Source of the DNA: Crotalaria pallida
Taxonomy: Eukaryota; Streptophyta; Magnoliopsida; Fabales; Fabaceae
DNA: 64,000 nucleotides
Assembly (NCBI GenBank): GCA_037953625.1
Contig: CM075649.1
Coordinates: forward strand, 118,727,290 to 118,791,289
Direction of reading: 5' to 3'
Made by a program: the position numbers and the translations under genes. Under the pieces are notes generated by a model. That model was given only the letters and a program-made list of their open reading frames with translations. It made no database searches and was not told the origin of the DNA. Shown one piece after another: positions 34,945-46,827 of this stretch (the stretch's first letter is position 1; the number at the start of each line of letters is the position of its first letter).

Positions 34945-35500
34945 ATGGCTTCAAACTCTCTGTTTGGTGGTGAAGGGAGTTCTATTAATCGTCCTCCCAT
35001 GTTTGATGGGGTAGGGTACGCGTATTGGAAAGCCCTTTATGAAAATTTTTATTCAAGGAGTTGGATTAAAGGTTTGGGATGCAGTCGTAAATGGTCCCTA
35101 TGTTCCTACCTATGTAGTTAATGGTAACATCGTTGAAAAGCCTATGGCTGAGTGGACGGAGGAGGAGGAACGCAGAGTCTAGTACGACTTGAAAGCGAAA
35201 AATATTATAACATCTGCTTTGAGCTATGATGAGTTTTTCAGGATATCTACATGTGAGACTGCGCAACAAATGTGGGATATATTAGAAGTCACACATGAGG
35301 GTACAACTGAAGTGAAAAGGTCGAGAATCAACACTCTAACTGGTGAATATGAGTTATTCAGAATGAAAGATGGAGAAACAATTCAAGAGATCCAAAAACG
35401 CTTCATGATGATTGTCAACCAGTTAACAACATTGGGGAAGAAATTCACCAATCAGGATCTCATCAACAAAGTTCTAAGGTGTTTGGGAAGAGAATGGCAA
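34945..35500 (+). pseudogene. gag: F gag, frameshifted and truncated
   Basis: The ATG at 34945 opens a Sirevirus Gag (NSLFGGEGSSINRPPMFDG.G.AYWK) homologous to D. A one-base insertion just after AYWK shifts the frame (about 35033), and an in-frame TAG lies near 35181. The correct frame resumes at 35189 (AKNIITSALSYDEFF, QMWDILEVTHEG) and runs to REWQP at about 35500. There it joins element X in reverse orientation. Everything downstream of the first third of gag is missing. Confidence 0.88.
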
Positions 35501-35871
35501 CCCCAACTTACATCCCTTCCTTCATATTGCAGAAGCTGCATCGTGTGATTCCACCAATTCTCAGCTTCATCCTCTAACATATAAGTTGCATACGCCACCT
35601 TTTGAGCATCCGAACACTCCAACGTCCTCAGAATCTTGTCCATAGTGTGAATCCACTTATTTGCTTCTTCCGGCTTAAATCCTCCTTCGAACTTTGGCGG
35701 ATTGCAACTCCTAAAATCAGCCAAAGTCTTCGCCTCAGCGTTACCCACATTACACTGATGAGGCGGGTTAACCGGTTGAGATGGTTGCTGAGACTGCCGT
35801 TGCATAGCTTCCAACACCGTGGTGATTCGTTCTAGCATCGCGTTGGTGTGAATTTGGTTTCTAGTTGCCAT
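35501..35871 (-). pseudogene. gag: Second copy of X gag N-terminus (truncated)
   Basis: On the minus strand the ATG at 35871 starts a Gag nearly identical to the one at 62245. It is cut after about 124 residues (...EGRDVSWG) at the junction with F. The flanking 5' leader and LTR are also near-identical to those at 61875-64000 (constant offset 26374 through at least 36162). It is the start of a second internal region sharing the LTR 36162-39734. Confidence 0.92.
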
Positions 35872-36140
35872 ATTAGACCTGCGTTATGGGCTTATGGTCA
35901 CATATGTTGAACTAAAGAAACTTCCATTACACCACCTATACTACGGCTCTATCTTAAACTTCTAAATCTACAATCAATTGCGTCTTGTACTCAAAAGAGA
36001 CAAGATACAAACAAATCAAGGGTATTTAAACCTCAACAGGCAAAAATAATAACATTCAAAGTAATATAAATGCTTTGGAGATACCTGCTTGATGTTGACG
36101 ACTACCTTTCTGAACTACTTCCACTACTACAGGATCTGAC

Positions 36141-36156
36141 TTTTGCTCTGATACCA
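36141..36156 (-). other. Primer binding site of the second X interior
   Basis: The minus strand reads TGGTATCAGAGCAAAA, the initiator tRNA-Met site, five bases from the LTR boundary at 36162. The first interior has the same site at 62515-62530. Confidence 0.9.
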
Positions 36157-36882
36157 CTCAGTGTGACACCCTTCCGAATTACCCAAATTGAATATAGTAT
36201 TTAAGCTATTATATTGGATAATATATGGACTTGTGAGTGTTAAGAAAATAACTGAAATAAAATTTTCTTTAAAAGCGGGTGCACAAATCGTCATTTGGAA
36301 TTCTTGGAGAATAAGCTCTAAACCATTTCAAAACATTTGTATCGAGTTCGGCGATCTCTAAAACCTTTTCACAAATAGGGTAACATTCTCTCTTTGGAAA
36401 CATCTTTGTATCATACAAGTAAGTAAAGTTACCCATGCTTTGTTCGATAAGACTGATACCATCAAATAATATTTATAGCCGAGCTCTTAAATAGATTAAA
36501 TCAGAGTAAGCGGAAATTATTGGACTATGCAACTGATAGTAATATAAACATAGGTTTTATATATATAATAAGAGTCATAATACATAGCCCATAACAGAGT
36601 CTCCAATTTCCAAAATATACAAGTCCATGAAACAGATCTACATCACAGTGTAACCACAACCCTAGAGTACTCCAAAAGTATATCTACAATATATACATAA
36701 CCAAAACATAAACTCCAGGAGTAGTCACGTAGATCTGGCAGCATCAGATGTAGTAGTAGCAGTAGCAGTCTCCCAAAAGTAAAAGTAGTAGCATCATCAT
36801 CATCACAGCAGCAGCGAAATATCCTCCACAGCCTCCACAACATCGGATCCTCTGATCCTCATCATATACCCTATACACATAC

Positions 36883-37353
36883 CTAGGGATCATCGTCCCT
36901 CCAATCACTCCCAGTAGAATGCACGACAGGCTCGCTCCCACTCTCGTCCTCCACCGGATCCTCCTCGATCTCATCCGAGGGAGAGTGTTCCCTACCACTG
37001 GGGACCGGGTCAGGTGATGGTGAAACCCTGACTGGGCTCCTCGGATCAGAAGGGGGAGTCTCCTCGCGGACGACTCTCGAGGTAAAAGGGTGAGAGCGGG
37101 TAGGTCGAAAACGAAAACTATGATAAGAGCGAGCTGGTCGCGTGGGAGGTGGTCCATGGTAAGTGTAAAACGGGGGTACATGCATAGTGTATATGATGGG
37201 AATCCTAAATCTACGAGGACGGAATCGGATCAACGGGTTCGGGTGGTAGAAGGTAACCTCTACCTCTCCCTCGAACACCGCACGATGGTCCTCATAGATC
37301 CATGTGCCACTAGGAAGTGGCCGGATCTCGATGCAAGCAATGTAACGAGACAT
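36883..37353 (-). CDS. Conserved LTR-encoded protein, X copy in the shared LTR, about 156 aa
   Basis: Homologue of the ORF at 6971-7456, near-identical to 63257-63727. The ATG follows TTGTAG|GTG. Conserved blocks are YEDHRAVFEGEVEVTFYHPN, RFRPRRFRIPIIYTMHVPPF, YTYHGPPPTRPAR and FTSRVVREETP. Then comes a Ser/Pro stretch (PRSPVRVSPSPDPVPSG) and an acidic tail (EIEEDPVEDESGSEP). Compared with S, third-position changes dominate and the C-terminal tail has diverged in length and sequence while staying acidic. It lies on the same strand as pol but inside the LTR, about 2.4 kb from its start, so it would be expressed from the LTR promoter itself. Function unknown; not related to Gag, protease or env proteins I know. 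Confidence 0.72.
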   Translation of the reverse strand: MSRYIACIEIRPLPSGTWIYEDHRAVFEGEVEVTFYHPNPLIRFRPRRFRIPIIYTMHVPPFYTYHGPPPTRPARSYHSFRFRPTRSHPFTSRVVREETPPSDPRSPVRVSPSPDPVPSGREHSPSDEIEEDPVEDESGSEPVVHSTGSDWRDDDP

Positions 37354-37625
37354 CACCTACAAGGGCATAGGGGTAAGCAATTCTATACACATAATCAACA
37401 GAGAATAAATTGTGCAATATGAGTATGTAAATATGCATCAATTAACAACAATCACATATAACACTTAGCAGTTAATTAATTCACATAGGATGCTCACACT
37501 TATTCCATTTATCACAATTAATATAAATGAGCGGCATGATGCATGACTTTAGCTCTCAAGCCTATCTCCATCATACTATGTCACTCTCTGACGTCCATCC
37601 CTGACAACCCAGCACTCAACAGTGC

Positions 37626-37760
37626 GTTGTATTCCTAGGTATACAACAATTCGTACATTCACCTAGAATGTACACGACAAGCTTGGAATCCATGCCACCC
37701 GAGCATATCCCGTCATCCAAACGGACCGTCATCCAAACGGTATAACCATATCGGCATCCA
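37626..37760. other. Hairpin array in X LTR
   Basis: Successive small hairpins with unrelated stems: GTTGTAT/ATACAAC (37626-37647), GTACATTC/GAATGTAC with loop ACCTA (37653-37673), ATGC/GCAT (37692-37706), CCGT/ACGG (37710-37724), ACCGT/ACGGT (37725-37741) and TCGGC/GCCGA further on. It lies in the same position relative to the ORF as the block in S. Confidence 0.65.
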
Positions 37761-38080
37761 CTAAGCCGACCACGCCAACGACGTGTCATCAAGCAAGCGT
37801 ATTGGCACTCCCAGAGGCCCTCCACATGTTTAACAAAACATGAAATACGTCCTACCATCCAAACTCCAGAATGAATGCATTTTATCTTTTGGACTTAAGG
37901 GAAGTTGATTAATACTTTACAGGCCACCTAGGATTATTTCTTTATCAAAAAGGACCGTCACCAAACGATCTATTTGTATTAATCAATTTCTCTAAGTCTT
38001 GATCCCTTGAACTATTATTAATAATTCCTTAATTAATTAAGTCAGAATTGAAAATGGTGTTTTCAGATTCTGGGTAATTT

Positions 38081-38403
38081 AATCGAGTAAAATTCAGTAC
38101 ACTCGAGTATTCATTAACTTTTCCAGATTACTCGAGTATTCTTAAAGTTACTCGAGTGTTCATGACTTTCTGAGGATTTGGGTTTCAAATTCAATAAATT
38201 ACTCGAGTAGTCCATAGGTTACTCGAGTGTTCATCCTGATTTCCAGAATACTCAAGTGACCCTGAATGACTCGAGTGGTTGGCCTTAACTTGTCCTCAGG
38301 TCATGCTCGATACTCGAGTAGTAGACACGATACTCGAGTGTTCTAACTTCATTTACATTGTTTTTCAAACGTTTTACTCGAGTACCCTGTATATTACTCG
38401 AGT
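38081..38403. repeat. Array of paired ACTCGAGT palindromes in X LTR
   Basis: Six pairs with start distances of 20 bp in five and 19 bp in one. Decayed members are AATCGAGT (38081) and ACTCAAGT (about 38251). A further pair lies at 39440-39467, 20 bp apart, extended to an 11-bp stem. Confidence 0.9.
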
Positions 38404-39301
38404 GTTTCGCAACAGTTTACACTGAAAACTTAGTTTTATCATACCAATTTCATTTCTACTCATTTCCAGTCCATTCCAAGGATCAACAGAGCACACATAA
38501 CATCATTTGAACATGTTACAACATTCATTTCATATCAAAACACAGATTTGACAGAGAATCCAACAATTATGCATATAATAAACATTTTAACAACTCAACA
38601 CCTCAAATTGCATAATAAGCACAACACTCATGAAGTAAAGTTCATTTAAGCTTGCATGCATGATTTAGAACTTGCTCAACACAGTTTTAGAGCATGGATT
38701 GGTCTCCAAACCAAAGTTCCTATTCAATCTAAGCCCTTAGAGCCTCTTGGTGGCTATCTAACACAATTCATGGAATTTAATCTCTATCTAGTGAATATAA
38801 TTACTTCCCCTTACCTCTCAGACGTGAATCAACCAAGAATTGACAAGAACAAAGCTCCAAACTTCTCAGACCGACTTCAAGCATCACATGCAGAGCATTT
38901 TGAGTGCAACACCAAAGTGGAATTGGTTTACACATGAAACAGAGAATAAAATTGGGGAAATTAGATTTTCTAGACTCTATGCCACATAATCTAACTAAGG
39001 AAACCGAATTTGAGACTCGAGGATTTGTGAGCTTACCAGAAATCAAGATCAAAGTAAGCTCCAAGCAACACTTTGACAGAACAAACTCCAACTTCTCAGC
39101 TCCAATTCTCCCAACACACTCACTCAATCCTCACGATTTTTATGTCTATACAAAGCTCGTGATGTGAGCTTTGTATTCGTGTATCACTCAAGCCCTAACA
39201 CTCAGAACTGAAAGAGAATCGAAGGCAACAAATCTGAAACCCTAACTTCATCAACAAACCCAAACTTAGCCAAATTCTTCACAAATTCGATGTTTCTGAG
39301 C

Positions 39302-39311
39302 TTTTATAGAC
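39302..39311 (-). promoter_or_regulatory. Putative TATA box of X LTR
   Basis: The minus strand reads TCTATAAAAG, preceded by GCATGATGCCCC, the same arrangement as in LTR S. Confidence 0.55.
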
Positions 39312-39772
39312 ATGGAGGGGCATCATGCATCACGACACGACACTCTTGAGCTGTTGACGACGGAGTATTCGTGTCAACGGAGGGGACTCGTTCATGGTGA
39401 CTCATCAAACGCACTCACTTGTGCAGATTGACCCAGAATACTCGAGTATTGAGAATAATACTCGAGTGTTTTGCCCAGATTTTGAAAAATAATTATTTTA
39501 TTTACTTTCCCTCCAAAACCTTTCCTATAATTGCTTCTAGATCCCTACCCAGGGACTAATATGCAAAACTACTTATTTTATGCATTATTATGTTTATTAA
39601 ATAATTTCACACACCTAAGCTAGTCACATGAACACATATTTTAATCAAGGATTAATATGGAAATAATTAATTATAAATTAATTTATAATTAACATTTCAT
39701 TAATCGGGGATTAAAATTTTGGGGTTTTAAACTACTTCCCCACTTACGAGGAATTTCGTCCCCGAAATTCAC

Positions 39773-41411
39773 TCATACAAACAAGTCAGGATAATCCTGA
39801 CGCATCTTATCCTCTAATTCCCAAGATGATTCTATCACATCTCCACAAACCCAGACGACTTTGACCAGACGAATATCTTTCCTTCTAAGCTGTTTGATCC
39901 TTCGATCTTCAATGCGGACTGGCACAGCTTTGAAGGTTAGATTCTCATGAACTTCTAAGTCATCAGGTTGGATTCTAAGGACAACGGTGGTGTCATGGAC
40001 ATATCTCTTTAATTGAGACACATGTAATACATTATGAAGGTTAGCTAATGACGGAGGCAGGGCTAACTGATAAGCTATTGGGCTGACTCTTTTCAGGATT
40101 TGATAGGGACCAATAAACTTAGGTGATAGTTTCTGGGTTTTTAAGGATCTACTAACACCTTTGGTTGGTACTATTCTAATAAATACATGGTCTCCTTCGG
40201 CGAATTCTAAAGGTTTCCTTCTTCTATCAGCATAGCTTTTCTGCCTACTTTGAGCTGCCCTCATCTTTTCTTGTATCATCTTGATCTGTTCCGTGGTCTC
40301 TTGCACAAAATCTGGTCCAACCAGAGAATTCTCCCCCACTTGAAACCAGCATAACGGCGTCTGACACTTTCTCCCATACAAAGCTTCAAATGGTGCCATT
40401 CCAATGCTCGTATGGTAACTGTTGTTGTAAGTAAACTCCACGAGCGGCAACACCTGCTCCCAATTCCCTTGACCTTCCAAGACGCAGGCTCGTAGAATGT
40501 CCTCCAATGACTGAATAGTCCTCTCCGTTTGGCCATCAGTCTGAGGATGATATGCAGAACTCAGCTTCAATCTTGAACCCAAGGCTCTATGCAAATCTTC
40601 CCAAAACTTCGATGTAAACCTCGGATCACGATCTGACACAATGCTTGATGGTACACCGTGCAGACGAACAACTTCTTTGATGTACAACTGGGTAAGCTTT
40701 TCCAACGAGTAGCGCATATTCACGGGAATGAAATGCGCTGACTTAGTTAAACGATCCACGATCACCCAGATGGCATCATGACCAGTAGATGTCTTTGGCA
40801 ATCTTGACACAAAGTCCATCAAGATACTATCCCATTTCCACACAGGAACTTCCAAGGAAAGTAACTCTCCTCCTGGCCTTTGATGTTCCACTTTCGCCTT
40901 TTGACACACCAAACAACAGGCCACATACTCAGCTACATATTTCTTCAAACCAGGCCACCAAAATAGCTTCTTTAAGTCCTGGTAAATTTTGGTAGCTCCC
41001 GGATGCATACTCATCTTACTTTTATGCGCTTCATCCAGAATCATTCTTCTTACTTCCAAGTCAGCAGGGACACATATCCTTGTCTTAAAACGCAAAATTC
41101 CATCCTTCCCTTCTTGGAATTCCAATTCCTTGCCTTTTTCCATCCATTTCTTCTTTTCCATAAGCTTCTCATCCTTGTGTTGCAATTCCCGAATCCTTTG
41201 CAAAAACTCATTAGCAATCTGCAGCATCCCCATCTTGATACTTGTCGGCTCCACTTGCATCGTCAGACTCAAATCCCGGAACTCCTCTATCAGTGCAGCT
41301 TCTCTGACCATCATTGCACTGATGTGCATTGCCTTTATACTCAATGCATCTACCACAACATTGGCCTTCCCCGGATGGTAATGGAACTCGAACTCATAAT
41401 CTTTCAAAAAC
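39773..41411 (-). pseudogene. pol: X pol, C-terminal part: RNase H end, integrase, chromodomain-like tail
   Basis: The open frame runs from 41425, but its first five codons come from the LTR of Y; X sequence starts at 41411 with FLKDYEFEFHYHPGKAN, the end of RNase H. An HHCC zinc module follows (H134, H141, C171, C174 in the open-frame numbering). The integrase core has D204 (ILMDF), D265 or D267 (SIVSDRDPRF) and E301 (GQTERTIQSL), then a GPY/F module (FIGPYQILKRV). The tail VKVVWVCGDVIESSWELEDK is chromodomain-like; such domains target integration to heterochromatin. About 545 codons are uninterrupted. It is separated from the rest of pol by Y. Confidence 0.94.
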
Positions 41412-44350
41412 TGTAACACCCTCACAATTATTTAGTTAAATTAGGATTTTATAAAAATGGTAATTGAAAATTTCTTTTTAAATTAAAATAGTTAAGAATA
41501 TTTTTCCGGAAAAAGGGACAGAGTTTCCTCTGTTTTTCGGACTTTCCCAAAATTTTCAATTTTGTACCTGCTTAACCTGTTCAGTCCAGCAAACTTTAAA
41601 AACATAAAACGTTTAAATATTAACCAGAAACAGATCCTAATGCCCGGAATATCACAAATAGGGGCGTACAACTAATACATATTTTTAATTTACAAAATAG
41701 TAGTTTTTAACATATCTAAAACTGCAGTCCACTCATAAATAATAAACAGATACTCCACGTAGTGGAGGTTCAACCTGCTCGGCCAGAAACTGTGTAAGCT
41801 CCCAGCTCAAAACCTGAAAAATGGTTGTAAGGGTGAGCTTTACAGATGAAGTAGAAAGTAGTTACTAACTAAACATAATGACCTACTAAGTCAAACACAT
41901 TTAGCACGTAACACATATTTTCAATCATCAAGCCAAGCATGCATCACACACAAACAAGAGTTCCCTTAACCACTCTTGAACCCATATCCTTCACTCTTTT
42001 ATCTTATTCCTGTCCTGTTGATTCTCTTTTCTCTCACTCACATCCTATTATCTTTCAATATTGCATTATTCATTATTTCTTCCTTTTATATTTTTCTCGT
42101 TTACTTCTCTTTCTTTCTTTTTAATCTTTCTTTACTTCTTTCTTTTTATTAATTTGGCTACAGGGTCTCACGACCAGGCCCACCGACCTAACCTGCACCA
42201 AATATTTCCTTTATCATCTATCCACAGGGTCTAACAACCAGATTCATATGACCTAACCTATGTCACAGGGTCTCACGACCAGATCTTTCGACCTAACCTG
42301 CGCCATAGGGTCTCACGACCAGATCATACTATCTAACCTGTGTTGGCCACAGGGTCTTATGACCAGATCCCACGATCTAACCTGCGTTGGCCCATTCTTT
42401 TATTAGTCTTTTATCAATTGGCCACAGGGTCTTACGACCAGGTCCTCCCGACCTAACCTGTGACAGGTATCCTTTTATTATTCTCATCCTCATTTAATTT
42501 ATCTTATTTAGTTATTCTTTTCATTTGTTATCTTTTCTCTTCTTTAATTTCTTTATAATTTTCCTTTTCTCTTTTGCCTTTCATAAATAACTTGTTATCT
42601 CATTCGTCATTCAACACACATTTACCATACAAGCATACTCAACAATTTTCACATTTTATATTTTTAATTCCCTAAGTTTATGCCACGACATTTTTAACTC
42701 TTTCTATTCCTTAGTTCTCATTCTAGTTTTTACATCTCATACATATATATACTTTCTTTTATTTATTATTTTACATCTCATACATACATACTTTCTTATA
42801 TTTATTATTCAATTCATTACGTGATACACATTTAGGACACAAACATCACAATTCAACCACTTATATGATTCACATATAACTCTTTAAATCAACCAGACAT
42901 AATAAATAATAATCATTTATAATCATTCACAATTAACAACCAGAGTTCATATTCTTCAAGTAAACATACATGATAACATATAGCGCTTAACCTGCATATT
43001 CAATCACCAACATCAATTTATAGTTCATTTCATTTACTTTCTTACTTTATATTTAATTTAAATTAATTACCCAATAATCAGTTATAAGCATACCCACATA
43101 TTCTTAGCAAGTATTATATACTAATTAGAAAATACTCCCTAAAGCAAGGTAAAAAACACCTTACCTCGATTGACGAAAATAAAGAAATAACCTCAACTTC
43201 GGGGCTTGCCGACGAGAATGAGCGGTGATCCGTGAAACTTTAGTGACCCGGGGTGATGAACGGATCCGTGGCGGTCAACATCGATGGGTGGCGGTGTGTC
43301 GGCAGTCGATATCGGCGAATGGCGGTGAAGATCGATGGAGAGAGAGACACGAATCGTAAGGGAGAGAGAGGGCTAGGGGCGGTGGTTGCTTGCTCGTGGT
43401 GGTTCGGTGGTTCTTTGGTTAGAGAAAATAAACAAATTAAAAGCCAAGGGAGAAAGGGACGTAGGAATTAGTGGAGTGGGCTACTGTGAACTGGGTTTTA
43501 GATTTGAGAAGCAAAGTTCCCTTCTCCTTGCTGCGTGCTGCGTCTTTCTTCCCTCTGTCTCAAGCGTTTTCATTTTCTTTAGATTTGTTTCATTTCTGGT
43601 GGGGGGTAGTTGGGCTTTAGTATACATAATTATATATTTATATAGTTACGGTGTGCAGTATAGTAAATTATTAGGAAATTATATATTTTTTTTATATTTT
43701 GTGTTTATTTGTGGGTCAATGTGTGTAAGTATTTTGGATTATAACCAAAAGTTTGATGATCCCAAAAATAAAATATATTTAAGTACAACATTAATATATT
43801 TTTAATTACTCAAAACTGATTAAAAAATAATAAGTTTACCGGTCCCTACATATGGCTATTGCGTAAGAAAAAGTATCAAAATTCAAAAGTAAATATATTT
43901 TCTCAATTCTGATGTTAAACTTGATAAAATATAGTATTTATAATTTTGAAATAGAAGATAATTATATATAATTTATACCGGTAATATATTAAAACCGGTC
44001 CAGAAGCTTAAAATAAAACAAAATCCGAACGCTATGAAAATTTACAGGGACGCTCAAAATATTAAATTAAACATATCTTCTTAAAGAAACTATTTATAAA
44101 AATGCCTCTAGGGCTTGTCAGTTGAGCTCCCTATTAAAATATTAATTAAACTAAATAAAAATACTCTTTTATTTTTGAAAATCGTATGATAACAGATTTA
44201 CACTTATTTTTGACTAGAAAACATATTTCAATTATAATGACGAAATCAAAATTTTATTACGGCACTCAAATCTTGAAAACATCATATTAAATCATTTAAT
44301 TATTTTATTATTAATTTTCTATTATTATACGTTTCTAACACTAAAAGATC
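41412..44350 (-). repeat. Y 3' LTR, main part
   Basis: It matches 56542-59545, begins (plus strand) TGTAACACCCTCAC and is interrupted at agatc by Z. It carries the three-way-junction repeat array (42158-42468) and, on the minus strand, CTCACCCTTACA (41837-41826) followed by TTTTCAG|GT, the acceptor-like block of chromovirus LTRs. Open frames at 41939-42124 and 43253-43805 are not kept intact in the other LTR and are not supported as genes. Confidence 0.92.
42158..42468. repeat. Array of six self-complementary units in Y LTR
   Basis: Units of about 40 bp follow one plan: CACAGG, then GGTC-N4-GACC, then AGRTC-N4/5-GAYCT, then AACCTGTG. The outer ends pair (CACAGG with CCTGTG, 42423-42428 with 42457-42462 in the last unit) around two inner hairpins, a three-way junction. 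Copy in the 5' LTR: about 57287-57591. Units are separated by irregular spacers. Confidence 0.78.
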
Positions 44351-44761
44351 TGTAACATCCCAAATTTTAAACCCAGATACAAATGAATTAATAATAATCT
44401 GGGATAACAGGGATAATATAAATAAAGCCATAAATAGGTATTAAAATAAGTGCACAAGCATTAGAAAAGATTAATAATAATAATAATAATGAGTTAGGAA
44501 AGAAAGGAGCATTAAATTGGAATTTTGAACAGGCCAGAAAAATAGATAATTCGGTGTTAAAACATAACGTAGGTTAGAAAATCAAAATAAAAGATTTAAG
44601 AGTCAAAACAAAATTTCCACCGTTGGATATGAAGATATTATTTTTAGGAAGTTGCTCCTCAAATTTGAGCAAGATCCGACGGTGAACGAAACAGTTATGG
44701 TTGTTTTAAGTTTGGAGAAAATAGAAGGAAAATAGAAAAGTGAATCAGCAGTACCTGATCA

Positions 44762-45088
44762 TTTCGCTTAAGCGAAACTGACCCAGTAGCAACCTATGTG
44801 TTGTTCGCTTAAGCGAACGGATTTCGCTTAAGCGAAACCGTGATTCATCAGACCCTGAGTTACTGAGTTGTTTTCGCTCAAGCGAAATAGGCTCGCCCAA
44901 GCGAGTGCTTGATTCGCTTAAGCGAAATGCTGTCGCTTAAGCGAAAACGGCTCGTACAAACCCTAAATCCCCAAATTGAGAATTTCGCTTAAGCGAAAAG
45001 GCTTTCGCTTAAGCGAAAATGGCACGATCGTAAACCCCAACTTACTGAACTGGATTCGCTTAAGCGAATAAATTTCGCTCAAGCGAAA
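44762..45088. repeat. Array of paired TTCGCTTAAGCGAA palindromes (5' LTR of Z)
   Basis: Start distances within pairs are 19, 19, 19, 20 and 19 bp. The first site here is single, but in the 3' LTR it is a pair; exactly one 19-bp unit is missing. Variants TTCGCTCAAGCGAA and CTCGCCCAAGCGAG keep most of the palindrome. Confidence 0.9.
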
Positions 45089-46479
45089 ATGGCCGAATCA
45101 GCTAATATTAGACGCGATCTGGACCGTCCGATTGGCATCTTCCCCAACCCCTTTTTAATCCCAGCCGTTCAGACGCCTTCTCTCTCTCATAAACTCACCT
45201 CCACCTTCATTCTTCATCATTCCACCACCATCAACAACAAAAACACTTCCCTCCTCCTCTCCTCCCTCCCATTCGAATCCCCCTCCTCTCCCCACCAAGG
45301 CCAATCTCATTTCTTTCCTCCCTCAAGCTCAAGAACCATTATTCATCCTCATCCATCTTCATTGGTAAGTTTCATTGCACTCTCTCTCTCTAGGGCCATA
45401 CGAATTTCTCTCCCTTCCCTTCCATGACATACGAATTTTGTGGCAATATTTAGCAAAATTAGGACTCACTTGTGCTCTATTGTTTCATGGAGGTCAAGAA
45501 TCTCTCTCTTTCATTCAATCCTTGGAGCTTTTGGATTTGGAGCTTAGGAACTAAAGCTTGGAGGATTTTTCCCCATTTCTCTTGGTTTGAGGTAAGGGAG
45601 TGGTTATAGTGAGCTTGCCTTGTTCTAGGGAGTAGGTTCTAGTTAGTATATAATACTTGTTAGGGTTATGTGTTAGGGGAGAAAATTAGATTATAATTCC
45701 CTAGGTTATTAAATATGAAATTTTGAATTAATTAAATATGCATGATGATTGGATGTTAAGATTAGTAAAAAGAAACCCAATAATATGCCAATTAATTATT
45801 TGATAAACGGAGCTTGAATAGGAATTAAATGGAATTGCATGAGGAATTGGGTATTGAGATAATGAAGTTGTCATAAATGAATTTTCTGATTATTGATTCT
45901 ATTTGCAAGGTCGTGGACAAAAGGATAATTTCTTACGGTAACAAATATATGTAGGGGCTGTGGAATAAAATGATACAAAAAAAAAAGGGAATTGAAAATT
46001 ACCATATGTGATGAAGGTGTGTGGTTGTAATTAAATGTTAAAATGAGGATAAATGTTAAGTATTAATAATAGTATACCGAGGTAATGTTTTATGAATTGA
46101 ATTGGGAATATGGGAAAAAGAAATAATTAATTATGTGTAACTGAAAGTGAAGGGTGATATATGTAAATTAAAAATGAAGGGCAATGTAAATGTTTGGAAA
46201 TAAAATGGAACACAATGTGCATGAGATTGATGGATGAGAAAGGAAATGAATAAAGGCATGGTATGAATGATTATGTATTGTCTTGTGGCTTTTTGTGATC
46301 AAATTTGATATAATGGGTGGACCAAGGAAGTGAATAAATTATAGCCTCTGAGTTGAGGTGCCAAATATTGAGTAAATGTATGTGTTATAACTGTTTATGA
46401 CTAGAATGATTAGGTGTTGAATGTGTGATGTGGAATTTAAATATGATATAACTGTTTATGTGATGATAGGATGGCATGT

Positions 46480-46827
46480 ATGGCCTCTGATATGAGGGGC
46501 ACAAAATGGATTAAAGGGAAGTGTTGACCTCTGACCTGAGGGACACAAGATTGAAAGAATGTTATGGAGTGTTGACCTCTGACCTGAGGGACACGATATG
46601 GATTAAAAGGAATGGGTGTTGACCTCTGACCTGAGGGACACTGGATTAATTAATGAATTGGGTGTTGACCTCTGACCTGGGGGACACCGGATAAAATGTG
46701 TATAGGTGTGTGGACCTCTGACCTGAGAGACACACCGTGAATTAAGGGATTGAAGTGTTGACCTCTGACCTGAGGGACACGAAATGGATTCTAATAAATG
46801 GGTGTTGACCTCTGACCTGAGGGACAC
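46480..46827. repeat. Array of eight hairpin units in Z LTR (5' copy)
   Basis: About 26-bp units: GTGTTGACCTC, loop TGACCT, then GAGGGACAC. CCTC pairs with GAGG and GTGT with ACAC. The sixth unit (46704-46735) changes both flanks together, GGTGTGT with ACACACC, lengthening the stem. The copy in the 3' LTR is about 52304-52651. Spacers of 15-25 bp are AT-rich and unrelated. Confidence 0.85.

Larger units (their letters stand above)
37357..39036 (-). other. Putative intron inside the X LTR
   Basis: On the minus strand, CTGG|GTAAGCTC at 39036 and TTGTAG|GTGATG at 37357 mirror the donor and acceptor of LTR S. Predicted length is 1680 bp. The segment holds the 38081-38403 palindrome array and the 37626-37760 hairpins. 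Prediction only. Confidence 0.42.
36162..39734 (-). repeat. X shared LTR, about 3573 bp
   Basis: In minus orientation it starts at about 39734 after a purine run (GTGGGGAAG) and ends in GGGTGTCACA at 36162. The start reads TAGTTTAAAACCCC instead of the usual TGTAACACCCC, so the 5' terminus is mutated or my boundary is off by a few bases. It contains (minus strand) an ACTCGAGT pair, TATA box, GTAAGC donor, ACTCGAGT array, hairpin block, acceptor and the conserved ORF. Confidence 0.88.

Noticed and set aside
36744..37181. 145-aa minus-strand frame overlapping the X LTR ORF (and 63118-63555)
   Set aside because: Alternative frame of the conserved ORF region; the synonymous pattern supports the 36883-37353 frame, not this one.
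42158..42468. CRISPR-like array in Y LTR
   Set aside because: Repeats are irregular in length and spacing, self-complementary and in a plant retrotransposon LTR; no cas genes.
43253..43805. Plus-strand frames in Y LTR (72 and 139 aa)
   Set aside because: Lie antisense to Y, and are shortened or broken in the 5' LTR copy (58506-58739).
45089..45427. Open frame beginning MAESANIRR in Z 5' LTR (and 50919-51386 in the 3' LTR)
   Set aside because: Length changes between the two LTRs because of a CT-repeat length difference, and it runs across a donor-like GTAAGT; low-complexity Ser/Pro/His translation. Probably LTR leader.
46603..46827. Minus-strand open frames in Z LTR (also 52427-52651)
   Set aside because: Produced by translating the hairpin repeat units; repeated peptide reflects the DNA repeat.
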